A stretch of 64,000 nt of DNA from Rhodococcus rhodnii (GTDB taxonomy: Bacteria > Actinomycetota > Actinomycetes > Mycobacteriales > Pseudonocardiaceae): the NCBI GenBank assembly GCA_000720375.1, contig JOAA01000011.1:124001-188000 (forward strand), read 5' to 3'. The position numbers and the translations under genes were made by a program. Positions 1 through 8,586 of the stretch are shown here, one piece after another (positions within the stretch are counted from its first letter, which is position 1; every line of letters begins with the position of its first letter). Below the pieces are notes generated by a model that saw only the letters and a list, made by a program, of their open reading frames with translations, was not told where the DNA came from and made no database searches.

Positions 1-1987
1 ACATGGGGTTGTCGGCGCTGGCATTGGTCAGCTCACCCGGGTGCTGCACCGACACGAGGACGAAGTTGTCCTCGATGACCGGGCCGCAGGTCTCCGCGCC
101 CTTGGGCACGGTCAGGAACTGCTTGACCCGGCCGCGGTAGCGGCCCTCGACCGGCACGGCGAACAGGCCGTCGTTGGACTTCAGGGCGTTGCCGTCAGTG
201 GAGATCCACAGGTTGCCCTTGCGGTCGAACGCCACGTTGTCCGGGCACGAGATCGGGCTGACCTGGGTCTTGTCGTAGCCACCGAAGTAGGTGTCCGGCG
301 AGGCCGGGTCACCGCAGACCAGGAACAGCTTCCACGAGAACTTCGTGGCGGTCGCGTCGTTGTTGCGCTCTTCCCACTCCAGCACGTGGCCGTGCTTGTT
401 GTTGATCCGCGGGTTGATCTCGGTCGGGCCTTCCTTGCCCGCCACCACACCACGGTCGGTGTTGTTGGTCAGCGCGGCGTAGACGCGGCCGGTCTTCGGG
501 TTCGGCTCGATGTCCTCGGGGCGGTCCATCTTCGTGGCGCCCACCTTGTCGGCGGCCAGCCGCGTGAAGACGTAGACTTCCTCGGCGGTGAAGCCGTCCA
601 CAAAGGACTTGTCGCCGCTGGCCAGCGGGATCCACTCGCCGGTGCCGTCGAACTCGCCGTCGGACGGCAGCTTGCCGGTGCCGTCGATCTCCGAAACCGG
701 GCTGTCGCCGGTGAACTTGGCGACGTACAGCGTGCCCTCGGACAGCAGCTTCTTGTTCTCCTCGCGCACGCGCTGGCTGTTGCCGTGCTTCATGCGGTTG
801 CGCGACACGAACTTGTAGATGTAGTCGAAGCGCTCGTCGTCACCCATGTACACGACGACACGGCCGTCGCGCGCGACACGGACGTTGGCGCCCTCGTGCT
901 TGAAGCGGCCCAGCGCGGTGTGTTTCACCGGCGTGGAGTTCGGGTCGTTCGGGTCGATCTCGACGATGTAGCCGAACCGGTTGAACTCGTTGGGCTCCTT
1001 GGCGAAGTCGAAGCGCTTGTCGAACCGCTCCCACTTGCGCGTGGTCGACGCGCCGAGCTTGCCGTAGCGGGTCACGCGCGGGTCGGTCGACGCGGTGTCG
1101 CTGTTGGCGAAGTACCCGTCGAAGTTCTCCTCGCCGGACAGGTACGTGCCCCACGGCGTGACACCGCCTGCGCAGTTGCCGAACGTGCCGAACACCTTGC
1201 GGCCGGTCTTGTCGACCGAGGTCTGCAGGTACTTGCTGCCCGCGGCCGGCCCGTCGAACTTGAACTCGGTGGTGACGGTGATCCGGCGGTTGTAGTGCCG
1301 GTCCAGCTTGGCGACCAGCTTGCCGGACCAGAAGTCCTTCTCCACCACGACGACCGAGAAGCCGTGCGCCGCCCAGCCGATCTTGACCTGCTCCTCGGTC
1401 GGGTTGTCGGACTTGTAGCCCTTGAACATGAAGGTCTCGGACGAGTACTCGTGGTTCGAGCCCATCAGCCAGCGGTTCCAGCCCAACGGGACCAGGCCGC
1501 AGAAGTCGTTGTTGTAGCCGAACTGCTTGGCCTGCGCGGCCGCGGTCTGCTTGTCGAAGTCGAACTTCGGCGCACCGGGCAGCACCGCGTCGCCCCAGCG
1601 GATCACGATCGACTGGTCGTAGCCCTCCGGCGTGACGATCCGGTCCTCGCCGTTCGGGGCCACCGGGTCGAAGTTCAGCCCGTCGCGGCGGTCCGGCCGG
1701 CCACGACCCTGGACTTCGGCGTCTTGCGCGGGCGCGGCGGCGGCCGCGCCACCGAGGGCGGTCACACCGGCGCCTGCCACGGCGAGCACCGCGCCCGCCT
1801 TGAGCATGCCGCGGCGGCGGACAACGTCACGCACGACATCGCCGAAGTACTCGTTGTCAGAGGTGTTGGGTGCCTCATGGAAGCAGGCGTTGTTGCAGCG
1901 GTACTGGCAGGTGATCGCCTGCCGCCCGTGGTGGTCCTGAGTGAGCAAAGGCAGCATGTGGCGGCCAGGCTCGGGGCGTGATGACAC
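1..1987 (-). CDS. phoX: PhoX-type secreted phosphatase, paralog 1 (3' end cut by window edge)
   Basis: PhoX/DUF839 family proteins are exported calcium/iron-dependent phosphomonoesterases that release phosphate outside the cell. The frame stays open from a GTG at 1987 to base 1 (662 codons) and closely parallels the complete paralog at 2124-4145, lacking only about its last 30 residues. The GTG is chosen because GGGAGG lies 6 nt upstream. An N-terminal TCQYRCNNACFHEAPN segment with three spaced cysteines precedes a twin-arginine motif (VRRRGMLK) and an Ala-rich hydrophobic stretch, so Tat export is likely. Three PHO-box repeats lie about 60 bp upstream. Activity itself is inferred from the family. 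Confidence 0.88.
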   Translation of the reverse strand, partial: MSSRPEPGRHMLPLLTQDHHGRQAITCQYRCNNACFHEAPNTSDNEYFGDVVRDVVRRRGMLKAGAVLAVAGAGVTALGGAAAAAPAQDAEVQGRGRPDRRDGLNFDPVAPNGEDRIVTPEGYDQSIVIRWGDAVLPGAPKFDFDKQTAAAQAKQFGYNNDFCGLVPLGWNRWLMGSNHEYSSETFMFKGYKSDNPTEEQVKIGWAAHGFSVVVVEKDFWSGKLVAKLDRHYNRRITVTTEFKFDGPAAGSKYLQTSVDKTGRKVFGTFGNCAGGVTPWGTYLSGEENFDGYFANSDTASTDPRVTRYGKLGASTTRKWERFDKRFDFAKEPNEFNRFGYIVEIDPNDPNSTPVKHTALGRFKHEGANVRVARDGRVVVYMGDDERFDYIYKFVSRNRMKHGNSQRVREENKKLLSEGTLYVAKFTGDSPVSEIDGTGKLPSDGEFDGTGEWIPLASGDKSFVDGFTAEEVYVFTRLAADKVGATKMDRPEDIEPNPKTGRVYAALTNNTDRGVVAGKEGPTEINPRINNKHGHVLEWEERNNDATATKFSWKLFLVCGDPASPDTYFGGYDKTQVSPISCPDNVAFDRKGNLWISTDGNALKSNDGLFAVPVEGRYRGRVKQFLTVPKGAETCGPVIEDNFVLVSVQHPGELTNASADNPM

Positions 1988-2048
1988 GCGAGGCCTCCCG
2001 TACGAGGGTCAGTCCGGAACGGCTGAAACGTAAGCGCGACAGGGGTTG

Positions 2049-2081
2049 TTCAGCCGACATTCAGGTGAACGCGAGGCGAAC
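2049..2081 (-). promoter_or_regulatory. PHO box: three 11-bp direct repeats upstream of phoX paralog 1
   Basis: Read on the minus strand the units are GTTCGCCTCGC, GTTCACCTGAA and TGTCGGCTGAA, contiguous and in phase at 11 bp. This matches the known actinobacterial PhoP box (GTTCACC-like 11-bp direct repeat units). It points to induction under phosphate limitation by PhoR-PhoP. The two upstream units are strong and the third is degenerate. Confidence 0.75.
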
Positions 2082-2123
2082 AGCTGACGCCATCGCACCG
2101 GAGAATCGCCTGGTTACCTCGCG

Positions 2124-4145
2124 TTATGAGCCGATCTTCATTGGGCCGTGCCGTCCAGGCTTCCACACCGCGACGACCGATGGCCGTGGCTGACTGTCAC
2201 CGCCGTCCGGCCAGTGCGACACCGGCTTGTCCGCGCTGGCGCCGTCGACCTCGCCGGGGTGCTGCACGCACACCGTGATCAGCCGTTCCTGCACGATCGG
2301 ACCGCAGGTCTCCGCGCCCCTCGGCACGGTCAGGAACAGCTTGAGGTTGCCGCGTTGCGGACCGTCGACGGGCACGCCGTACAGGCCGTCGTTGATGCCC
2401 AGCGCGTTGGCCGAGTCGGTGGAGATCCAGAGGTTGCCGTACTGGTCGAAGGCGACGTTGTCCGGGCTGGAGATCGGACTGACCTGATCCTTCGGGAAGC
2501 CGGCGAAGTACGTGCTCGGGTCGTTCGGGTCGCCGCACACGAGGAACAGCCACCACTCGAACCGCAGCGACAACGGGTCGTGCTCGGTCAGCTCAAGCAC
2601 TTGACCGTGCTTGTTGTTGTTGCGCGGGTTCGGCTCGGTCGCGCTTTCCTTGCCCGGCGTGACACCACGTTCGACGTTGTTGGACAAGGCCACGTAGACC
2701 CTGCCGGTCTTCGGGCTGGCCTGGACGTCCTCCGGACGGTCCATTTTGGTCGCCCCGACCTTGTCGCCGGCCAGCCGCGTGAAGACGTAGACCTCCTCGG
2801 CGGTCATCCCGGGCACGAACGAACGATTCCCGCTGGCCAGCGGAATCCACTCGCCGCTGCCGTCGAACCGCTTGTCGGACGGCAGTTTCCCGGTGCCGTC
2901 GATCTCGCCAGGCGGGCTGTCACCGGTGAACTTGGCTACGTACAACGTGCCTTCGTCGAGCAAGGTTATGTTGTGGCGGCGCGCGGTCTTGCTGTTGCCC
3001 TTGCGCATCTTGTTCTTGGACACGAACTTGTACAGGTACTCGAAGCGTTCGTCGTCACCGGAGTACGCGACCACGCGGCCATCTCGGGCGACGCGGATGT
3101 TGGCGCACTCGTGCTTGAAACGGCCGAGCGCGGTGTGCTTGACCGGCGTCGACTCGGGGTCGTGCGGGTCGAGTTCGATGACGTAGCCGAACCTGTTGAC
3201 CTCGTTCGGCTCCTGCAGCATGTCGAACCGCTTGTCGAAGCGTTCCCACTTGCGGCTGGTCGCACCGGCCGTGATGCCGTAGCGCGCGGCCCGCGACTTG
3301 ACCGGCTCCGCGGTCTGGCCGGCGTTGGCCCAGTACTGGTTGAAGTTCTCCTCGCCGGACAGGATCGTGCCCCACGGGGTCACGCCGCCCGCGCAGTTGT
3401 TGAGCGTGCCCAGCGCGACCGTGCCGGTCGGGTCGACTGATGTCTTGAGCAGGTCGCTGCCCGCGGCCGGGCCGGTGATCTTGAACGGCGTGGTCATGGT
3501 AATCCGCCGGTTGCAGCGGCCGATCACCGGCTTGAGCCTGCCCGAGCCGCGGACCTGCTCGACCTCGACGACCGACAGGCCGTGCGCCGCCCAGCCGATC
3601 TTGACCTGCTCCTCGGTCGGGCTGTCGGACTTGTAGCCCTTGAACATGAAGTTCTCGGACGTGTACTCGTGGTTGGTGACCAGCAGCTGGTTGCCGCCGT
3701 GGGCAGGCAGCAACGCGGCGAAGTCGCAGTTGTAGCCGAACTGCTTGGCCTGCGCGGCGGCGGTCTGGTTGTCGAAGTCGAACTTCGGCGCGCAGGGCAG
3801 CACCGGGTCACCCCAGCGGATCACCACCGCCTGCTCGTAGCCCTTGGGCACGACCACGGCGTCCAGCGTGTTGGGCTGGACCCGCTCGAAGTTCAGGCCA
3901 GGCGTTGTGCCGCCACGCTCCTGCGCGGCGGCGCTCCCACTGAGCCCGGCCACCCCGAACGCGACGACGGCGCCCGTCTTCAGTGCTCCCCGCCTGGAGA
4001 TCACGCTGGTGACGATGTCACCGAGGTACTCGTTCGCCGAAGGGTTCGGTGCCTCGTGCGAGCAGGCGTTGCCGCAGCGGTACTCACAGGTCACCGCCGC
4101 CCGTCGAGAGGGATTGAGCAGTGGCAAGGGGATGCGTGGTGGCAT
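2124..4145 (-). CDS. phoX: PhoX-type Tat-exported phosphatase, paralog 2
   Basis: A complete 673-residue PhoX/DUF839 phosphatase, predicted to hydrolyse phosphomonoesters outside the membrane. GGAGG lies 8 nt upstream of the ATG. Residues 19-34 (TCEYRCGNACSHEAPN) carry Cys20, Cys24 and Cys28 ahead of the twin-arginine motif ISRRGALK (Arg51-Arg52) and a hydrophobic segment ending in an Ala-rich cleavage region. The N-region before the Tat motif is unusually long, about 50 residues, and paralog 1 shares it. Conserved blocks include the GRFKHECANIRVARDGRVV region and SGEENFNQYW. It lies 136 bp upstream of paralog 1 in the same direction, but each has its own PHO box, so both look separately controlled by phosphate. 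Confidence 0.9.
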   Translation of the reverse strand: MPPRIPLPLLNPSRRAAVTCEYRCGNACSHEAPNPSANEYLGDIVTSVISRRGALKTGAVVAFGVAGLSGSAAAQERGGTTPGLNFERVQPNTLDAVVVPKGYEQAVVIRWGDPVLPCAPKFDFDNQTAAAQAKQFGYNCDFAALLPAHGGNQLLVTNHEYTSENFMFKGYKSDSPTEEQVKIGWAAHGLSVVEVEQVRGSGRLKPVIGRCNRRITMTTPFKITGPAAGSDLLKTSVDPTGTVALGTLNNCAGGVTPWGTILSGEENFNQYWANAGQTAEPVKSRAARYGITAGATSRKWERFDKRFDMLQEPNEVNRFGYVIELDPHDPESTPVKHTALGRFKHECANIRVARDGRVVAYSGDDERFEYLYKFVSKNKMRKGNSKTARRHNITLLDEGTLYVAKFTGDSPPGEIDGTGKLPSDKRFDGSGEWIPLASGNRSFVPGMTAEEVYVFTRLAGDKVGATKMDRPEDVQASPKTGRVYVALSNNVERGVTPGKESATEPNPRNNNKHGQVLELTEHDPLSLRFEWWLFLVCGDPNDPSTYFAGFPKDQVSPISSPDNVAFDQYGNLWISTDSANALGINDGLYGVPVDGPQRGNLKLFLTVPRGAETCGPIVQERLITVCVQHPGEVDGASADKPVSHWPDGGDSQPRPSVVAVWKPGRHGPMKIGS

Positions 4146-4216
4146 CGTGAGCTCCTCCGGTCAGCTCGGGAGGAGATCGACACTAAGCCCGTTCGCCCAG
4201 ATTGGGAACGACCGAA

Positions 4217-4249
4217 CGTCGCCTTGTGTTCACCTTACGTTCATGATCC
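4217..4249 (+). promoter_or_regulatory. PHO box: three 11-bp direct repeats upstream of phoX paralog 2
   Basis: Plus-strand units CGTCGCCTTGT, GTTCACCTTAC and GTTCATGATCC are contiguous at 11-bp spacing, the PhoP box pattern. They lie about 75 bp before the minus-strand ATG at 4145 and overlap the last codons of the gene ending at 4241. The repeats point away from the phosphatase gene, opposite to the box of paralog 1. PHO boxes are known in either orientation. Confidence 0.68.
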
Positions 4250-5029
4250 GTGCTGGAGGACGTTGTGAGCCCCGTCGAAGACCGTCCACGCCGTCGGTGC
4301 GCCGGGGGTGTTCATGTACACGACGAAAAGGACGAAGTCATTGCCGACCGATTTCGAGAAGGATGTCGCCAGGGCTCCGTCGGGGCGGCGCAGCCAGACG
4401 CGATCGGCCGGATGACTCATCACGAACGCCCACACACCCGGGTTGTCAGGCGTCGACAAGTCCCGACGGCCCCACAGGTACTGCTTGCTGTCCAACGGCC
4501 GCACCACGTTCTGACACGTCGGCGAACCGAACGTGCTCTGCTGAGGGCCGTTGATCGCCTCGCCGTCGTAGTTCTGCGCCTTGCACAGCTGCCAGTAGCC
4601 AGTGGGCGTTCGCACGGTGTAGGCGTACGTGACGAGACTCGCGCGATCCTTGCCCGTGAACTGGCTGCTCGTCGCGATTGGCGGCGTGACCAGGGATTCG
4701 CCCGCGACTGAGATGTACTCGGGCCCGCCTCTGCCGGCCGTGACCGACGGCGGGGCAGGCGACTGCGTTTGCTCCTGCGGGCTGCTCGCCACCGGCAGCG
4801 ACCCGGCCGGATCCACCGGCTTCCACTGCTGGGTGATCAGCACGACCGGCAGCGCGATCAGCGCCACCACCGCCGCAGCCACGGCCGCCATAACAGCCGG
4901 TCGACGTCGATCTCGACGACTTTTCAGAGCCAGCCTGCGCTGCTGGTCCTCCCACGCGCCATGGCTCGGCGGCACCTCCTCGGCCATCTCGGTGAGTGCC
5001 GAGCGCAGCCGCTGCTCCAGCTCGTCCAT
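4241..5029 (-). CDS. membrane protein coupled to sigma factor, probable anti-sigma or sigma-associated regulator
   Basis: 262 residues when started at the ATG at 5029, whose A is shared with the TGA of the sigma-factor gene (TGATG), so the two are translationally coupled. Residues 1-45 are a charged cytoplasmic segment (MDELEQRLRSALTEMAEEVPP...). One hydrophobic helix follows (AVMAAVAAAVVALIALPVVL), then a Pro/Gln-rich linker and an extracytoplasmic domain of about 170 residues. This is the layout of membrane proteins encoded after SigE-family sigma factors in actinomycetes. No zinc anti-sigma HxxxCxxC motif is visible, so the anti-sigma role is inferred from position and topology. Confidence 0.7.
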   Translation of the reverse strand: MDELEQRLRSALTEMAEEVPPSHGAWEDQQRRLALKSRRDRRRPAVMAAVAAAVVALIALPVVLITQQWKPVDPAGSLPVASSPQEQTQSPAPPSVTAGRGGPEYISVAGESLVTPPIATSSQFTGKDRASLVTYAYTVRTPTGYWQLCKAQNYDGEAINGPQQSTFGSPTCQNVVRPLDSKQYLWGRRDLSTPDNPGVWAFVMSHPADRVWLRRPDGALATSFSKSVGNDFVLFVVYMNTPGAPTAWTVFDGAHNVLQHGS

Positions 5030-5511
5030 CACCACTCCTCCAGGTGCTTGCGCAAGTTCGTCATCGCGTGTGACGTGGTCGCCTTGACCGTGCCGACCGC
5101 GACGCCGAGCGTTTCGGCGATCGCGGCCTGGTCGAGGTCCAGCCAATAGCGCAACACCAGAACTTCCCGTTGTCGGCGGGACAGCTTGCCCAGTGCGTCC
5201 CTGATCCGTCTGTGCTCCTGCCGTGCCAGCGCGTGCGACTCCGCCGACAACTCGTCGAGCATCACATCCGGCGGCGTCTTTCGCACAACGCGCAGGTGCC
5301 TGAGCCGCGACCGGCTCAGATTCACCACCATCGCCCGCAGGTACGGCAACGCCTTGCTGTCGTCGTACAACGTGTGCCAGCGATCATGCAGCCGAACGAA
5401 CGCCTCCTGCGCGATGTTCTCCGGGTCATCGGCACCAAGCAGGTACGCGAGCCGCTTCATCGCCTCGAAGGACTCGTCGAACAGTGCCGAGAACGCCGCC
5501 ATCGCGTCCAT
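5029..5511 (-). CDS. SigE-family RNA polymerase sigma factor
   Basis: A small two-domain (sigma-2, sigma-4) factor of the extracytoplasmic-function type that redirects RNA polymerase. Region 2 is seen in FSALFDESFEAMKRLAYLL through ENIAQEAFVRLHDRWH and PYLRAMVVNLSRSRLR. Region 4 is LSRRQREVLVLRYWLDLDQ followed by the helix-turn-helix IAETLGVAVGTVKATTSHA. I chose the ATG at 5511 (160 residues) because family members start just before the FSALF segment. A GTG at 5553 would add 14 residues, and neither has a strong ribosome-binding site. Its stop overlaps the next gene, which is probably its regulator. Confidence 0.85.
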   Translation of the reverse strand: MDAMAAFSALFDESFEAMKRLAYLLGADDPENIAQEAFVRLHDRWHTLYDDSKALPYLRAMVVNLSRSRLRHLRVVRKTPPDVMLDELSAESHALARQEHRRIRDALGKLSRRQREVLVLRYWLDLDQAAIAETLGVAVGTVKATTSHAMTNLRKHLEEW

Positions 5512-5617
5512 TCTGGACGGACCGGCGTCTGAGCCGGCAGCAACCGCTCTCACGTGTCATCCACGCCTGAGCCCGACCGAAGGTTTAGTGAGAGCCGTCA
5601 CGACCTAGGGTCGAGTT

Positions 5618-6277
5618 GTGAAGACAGCTTTGGTGACGGGTGCGTCCAGTGGCATCGGGGCGGCGATTGCGCAGGTCCTGGCGCCGACGCACGAGGTGTG
5701 GCTGGGTGGCCGCAAGATCCCGGACGGCCTGCCGGGCCGGCCCTGGCCGGTGGACCTGCGCGACCTGGACGCCCTCGAAGACAAGACAGCCGACATCCCT
5801 GACCTCGACGTGCTCGTGCACAGCGCGGGCATGGTCCAGCTCGGGCCGCTGAGTGAGACGTCGGTGCAGACCTGGCGGGACACGCTCGAGCTCAACGTCA
5901 TCGCGGTCGCCGAGCTGACCAGGGTGCTGTTGCCCAAGCTCAAGGCCAGGAACGGGCACGTCATCCTGATCAACTCCGGGGCAGGCCTGTGGGTGAACCC
6001 CAACTGGGGGTCCTACGGGGCGAGCAAATTCGCGCTCAGGGCATACGCCGACGCGCTGCGGGCCGAAGAACCGGACATCAAGGTCACATCGGTCTTTCCC
6101 GGCCGGACGGACACCCAGATGCAGCGCGGGGTGCGGGCCGCCGAACAAGGTGACTACGAGCCGGAGAAGTACCTCAAGCCCGACACGGTCGCCCAGGCTG
6201 TCCTGAACGCCATCACCATGCCCGCCGACGCGCACCTCACCGAGGTGATCATCCGCCCGACAGGAGCCGTTGGGTGA
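5618..6277 (+). CDS. short-chain dehydrogenase/reductase (SDR)
   Basis: A 219-residue classical SDR, an NAD(P)-dependent oxidoreductase of unknown substrate. The nucleotide-binding motif TGASSGIG is at residues 7-14, VHSAG matches the family NNAG position, INSGAG supplies the catalytic Ser, and YGASK carries the Tyr and Lys. A TAGGGT-like -10 hexamer a few bases before the GTG suggests a leaderless mRNA. The 3' end overlaps the convergent amidohydrolase by 29 bp. The short length and the PGRTDTQMQ segment fit the small SDRs common in actinomycetes. Confidence 0.85.
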   Translation: MKTALVTGASSGIGAAIAQVLAPTHEVWLGGRKIPDGLPGRPWPVDLRDLDALEDKTADIPDLDVLVHSAGMVQLGPLSETSVQTWRDTLELNVIAVAELTRVLLPKLKARNGHVILINSGAGLWVNPNWGSYGASKFALRAYADALRAEEPDIKVTSVFPGRTDTQMQRGVRAAEQGDYEPEKYLKPDTVAQAVLNAITMPADAHLTEVIIRPTGAVG

Positions 6278-7559
6278 CGGCCCCGGCCTTTGCCTGAGCC
6301 TCGAAGCGGTCGACCCGGGTCGTCTCGAAGTCAGCGACAACCTGGTCGCCGGCGACCCAGACGTCCTGGACCTGACGCGCACCGGCCGCCCAGACCACAT
6401 TGGACAGCAGTTGCGCGTCGGGGACGTCCACACCCGCCGAGAACGCCGGGGCGTCCGTCGAGATGTGCACGATGTCGGCCCAGCGGCCTTCTTCCAGCGC
6501 GCCGATGTCGTCCCGGCCGATCGCGGCCGCGCCCATTCGCGTTGCCATCAGGAGGACATCCGGCGCGATCAACGACGAGGCATCCATAGTGGACAAACGG
6601 CTGAGCATCGCCGCCAGCCGGACCTCTTCCCACAGGTCCAGGTCGTCGTTGCTGGCCGGCCCGTCCGTGCCGATGCCGACGGTCACGCCCGCCTCGCGCA
6701 GGTCTCGCACCCGCGCGATGCCGGACGCCAGCTTGGCGTTCGACCCTGGGCAGTGCGCGACCGCCACACCGTGCCGGGCGAAGATCGCGATGTCCTCGTC
6801 GGACAGGTGCACGCAGTGCGCGGCGATCACTCGTCCGCCGTAGAAACCCAGCGACTCCAACAACTTCGGCACCGAACCATGCGCCGAGCGCTGTGTGGCG
6901 TCCTCCAAGGCGGCTTCCGCAACATGGATGTGCATCAGCGCGTCACGGTCGTGCGCCGCAGCCGCGACCTCGGTCAGGACCTCCGGCGACAGCGTGTACG
7001 CCGAGTGCGGCCCGTATCCGATCTCGATCCGGTCGCCCGGCCCGAACCGCAGCCCCTCGGTGTCGATCAACTTGCTGACGTCGTCGAGCAGCGAGCGCCA
7101 CGTGAAGCCGGGTGCCTCGATGATCCCGCCGGTCAGCACGGCACGCCCGCCGGTCTGCAGCACCGCGTCGGCCAGTTCGTCCAGGTTGAAGTACATCTCC
7201 ACGCTCGTGGTCACGCCCGCGCGCAGCATCTCGACCGAACCGAGCACCATCCCGGCGCGCATGTCCGCCGCACTCAACTGCGCCTCGGCAGGCCAGATGA
7301 CCTCCTGCAGCCAGCGCAGCAACGGCAGGTCGCCGCCCATCCCGCGCAGCACGGTCATCGGCGTGTGCGCGTGCGTGTTCACCAGGCCCGGCAGCAGGAC
7401 TCCGGAGACGTCCGTGATCGGCTCATCACCGGGCGCGGCGGCGAGCGGACCGACGTATCCGATGCGGCCGTCGTCCTCAATGTCCACAACGGCATCCCGC
7501 AGCACCGAGCAGTCCGGGTCGCAGGGCAGCACAATCGGAGCACGCAAACGCTGTCGCAT
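6249..7559 (-). CDS. amidohydrolase of the S-adenosylhomocysteine/methylthioadenosine deaminase type
   Basis: 436 residues. TrzA/AtzA/MtaD-type metal-dependent hydrolases deaminate adenosine derivatives or related heterocycles. The metal motif NTHAHTPM follows the N-terminal beta-sandwich, then MHIHVAE, AAHCVHLSDEDI and a late GTDGPASNDDLDLWEE supply the remaining His/Asp metal ligands and the catalytic region. The ATG at 7559 is preferred because the frame upstream of it lies inside the preceding gene. It starts 10 bp after the NOS-like gene stops, so the two are probably co-transcribed. The actual substrate cannot be told from sequence. Confidence 0.85.
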   Translation of the reverse strand: MRQRLRAPIVLPCDPDCSVLRDAVVDIEDDGRIGYVGPLAAAPGDEPITDVSGVLLPGLVNTHAHTPMTVLRGMGGDLPLLRWLQEVIWPAEAQLSAADMRAGMVLGSVEMLRAGVTTSVEMYFNLDELADAVLQTGGRAVLTGGIIEAPGFTWRSLLDDVSKLIDTEGLRFGPGDRIEIGYGPHSAYTLSPEVLTEVAAAAHDRDALMHIHVAEAALEDATQRSAHGSVPKLLESLGFYGGRVIAAHCVHLSDEDIAIFARHGVAVAHCPGSNAKLASGIARVRDLREAGVTVGIGTDGPASNDDLDLWEEVRLAAMLSRLSTMDASSLIAPDVLLMATRMGAAAIGRDDIGALEEGRWADIVHISTDAPAFSAGVDVPDAQLLSNVVWAAGARQVQDVWVAGDQVVADFETTRVDRFEAQAKAGAVTQRLLSGG

Positions 7560-7569
7560 GCGGTGCACG

Positions 7570-8517
7570 TTATCCCAGGAAACTAGGTGTGTACCTGCCT
7601 GGTTCACGCCGCGTTGGCCGTGCTCCACGTGGTGCGATGGTCACTCCGGCAGCACCGAACGAGTGCAACACCGCCCGGTCGAGCTCAAGCGAGGCACGTT
7701 CTCGCCACAGCGATTCGTCGCTGGACGTGTCCAGCCCGAGGTGTTCCGCGATCACCCGGCCGAATCCGTAGGCCCCATCGGCGCCCAACGCGTCCGCGCC
7801 GATCGCCGAGGACGTGTAGATCCCGTTGAACACCACCGGATACTCGATGCCGCCGATCGCCAGCCGCTGCGACCGCGCACCGACCGCGTGCCAGCGCAGC
7901 CCGAGATCCACGAACCAGTCCAGCTCCGGGTGCTCCAGCGGAACCTCGCGAACGACGTCCCTCGGCAAGCCGAACAGCCGGACGCCCTGCTCCTCGTCCT
8001 GGACCACGAGAGGCAGCAGGTCGAAGGCGCTGCGCGCGGTCGGCGGCCGCCAGCCCATCTTGCGGACTGTCTCGGTGAACGCCACATGCCTTCGGTCACC
8101 GAGAACTTGGCCGTGCTGCGCGTAACCCGCGTAGCGAACCAGGTGTTCGTTGACCAACCGCGGACTGTCCGGCGCGAAGATCGTCACCGTTGGACGGACC
8201 CGGCCTTTGCCTGCCGCGAGCCGCAGGTGCTGCACGCATCCGGTCGCGACCTGCGTCGAGGTTCGTACCGCACGCAGGTCGCGGACCAACAGTCCGCGCC
8301 ATGGAACTCCGTCGGTGTAGACACCGCTGTCCCGCAAGGCGATCCGTGCACCGTATGCCAATTCCGCACGAGTGTGTTCGTACGTACCGGTTTCCGCGAT
8401 CTGCGCGCGGACCTTGCCGAGCCGTGCCTGCACGTGCCCGGCACGCGGGCGGGCGCCGTGATAGCGGTGCAGGAACTCCTCGGCGGCGACAAGCTCAGTG
8501 GATAACAGGGCAGTCAC
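7570..8517 (-). CDS. nitric-oxide-synthase oxygenase-like protein lacking the haem-ligand Cys (candidate pseudoenzyme)
   Basis: 315 residues from a GTG at 8517. Collinear motifs place it in the bacterial NOS oxygenase fold: ETGTYEHTRAELAYGAR (42-58), RVRPTVTIFAP (106-116), HLVRYAGY (125-132), AFDLLPL (164-170), EVPLEHPEL (191-199), IGGIEYPVVFNG (221-232) and ELDRAVLHSFGAAGV near the end. Genuine bacterial NOS proteins have RNSNRCIGRLFW, whose Cys binds haem. Here the segment reads RDSGVYTDGVPW, with Tyr67 at the Cys position. NGWY...TEIG, which carries the arginine-binding Glu, is NGIYTSSAIG here, so Trp becomes Ile233 and Glu becomes Ala238. The C-terminal 50-60 residues with the pterin/dimer Trp region are absent. 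The frame is intact and tightly packed between trmB and the amidohydrolase, so this is not obvious decay. NO synthesis is unlikely and the real function is unknown. Confidence 0.8.
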   Translation of the reverse strand: MTALLSTELVAAEEFLHRYHGARPRAGHVQARLGKVRAQIAETGTYEHTRAELAYGARIALRDSGVYTDGVPWRGLLVRDLRAVRTSTQVATGCVQHLRLAAGKGRVRPTVTIFAPDSPRLVNEHLVRYAGYAQHGQVLGDRRHVAFTETVRKMGWRPPTARSAFDLLPLVVQDEEQGVRLFGLPRDVVREVPLEHPELDWFVDLGLRWHAVGARSQRLAIGGIEYPVVFNGIYTSSAIGADALGADGAYGFGRVIAEHLGLDTSSDESLWRERASLELDRAVLHSFGAAGVTIAPRGARPTRREPGRYTPSFLG

Positions 8518-8586
8518 GCACTGCTTATCGGCCGAATGTCCTAACCGGCTCAACTACCTGGTCGGGTAAAGCCGTTGGCGAACGAA

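Noticed and set aside
41..1981. Plus-strand open frame of 646 codons opposite the first phosphatase
   Set aside because: It is a GC-rich antisense shadow; the minus strand carries a clear PhoX sequence paralogous to 2124-4145.
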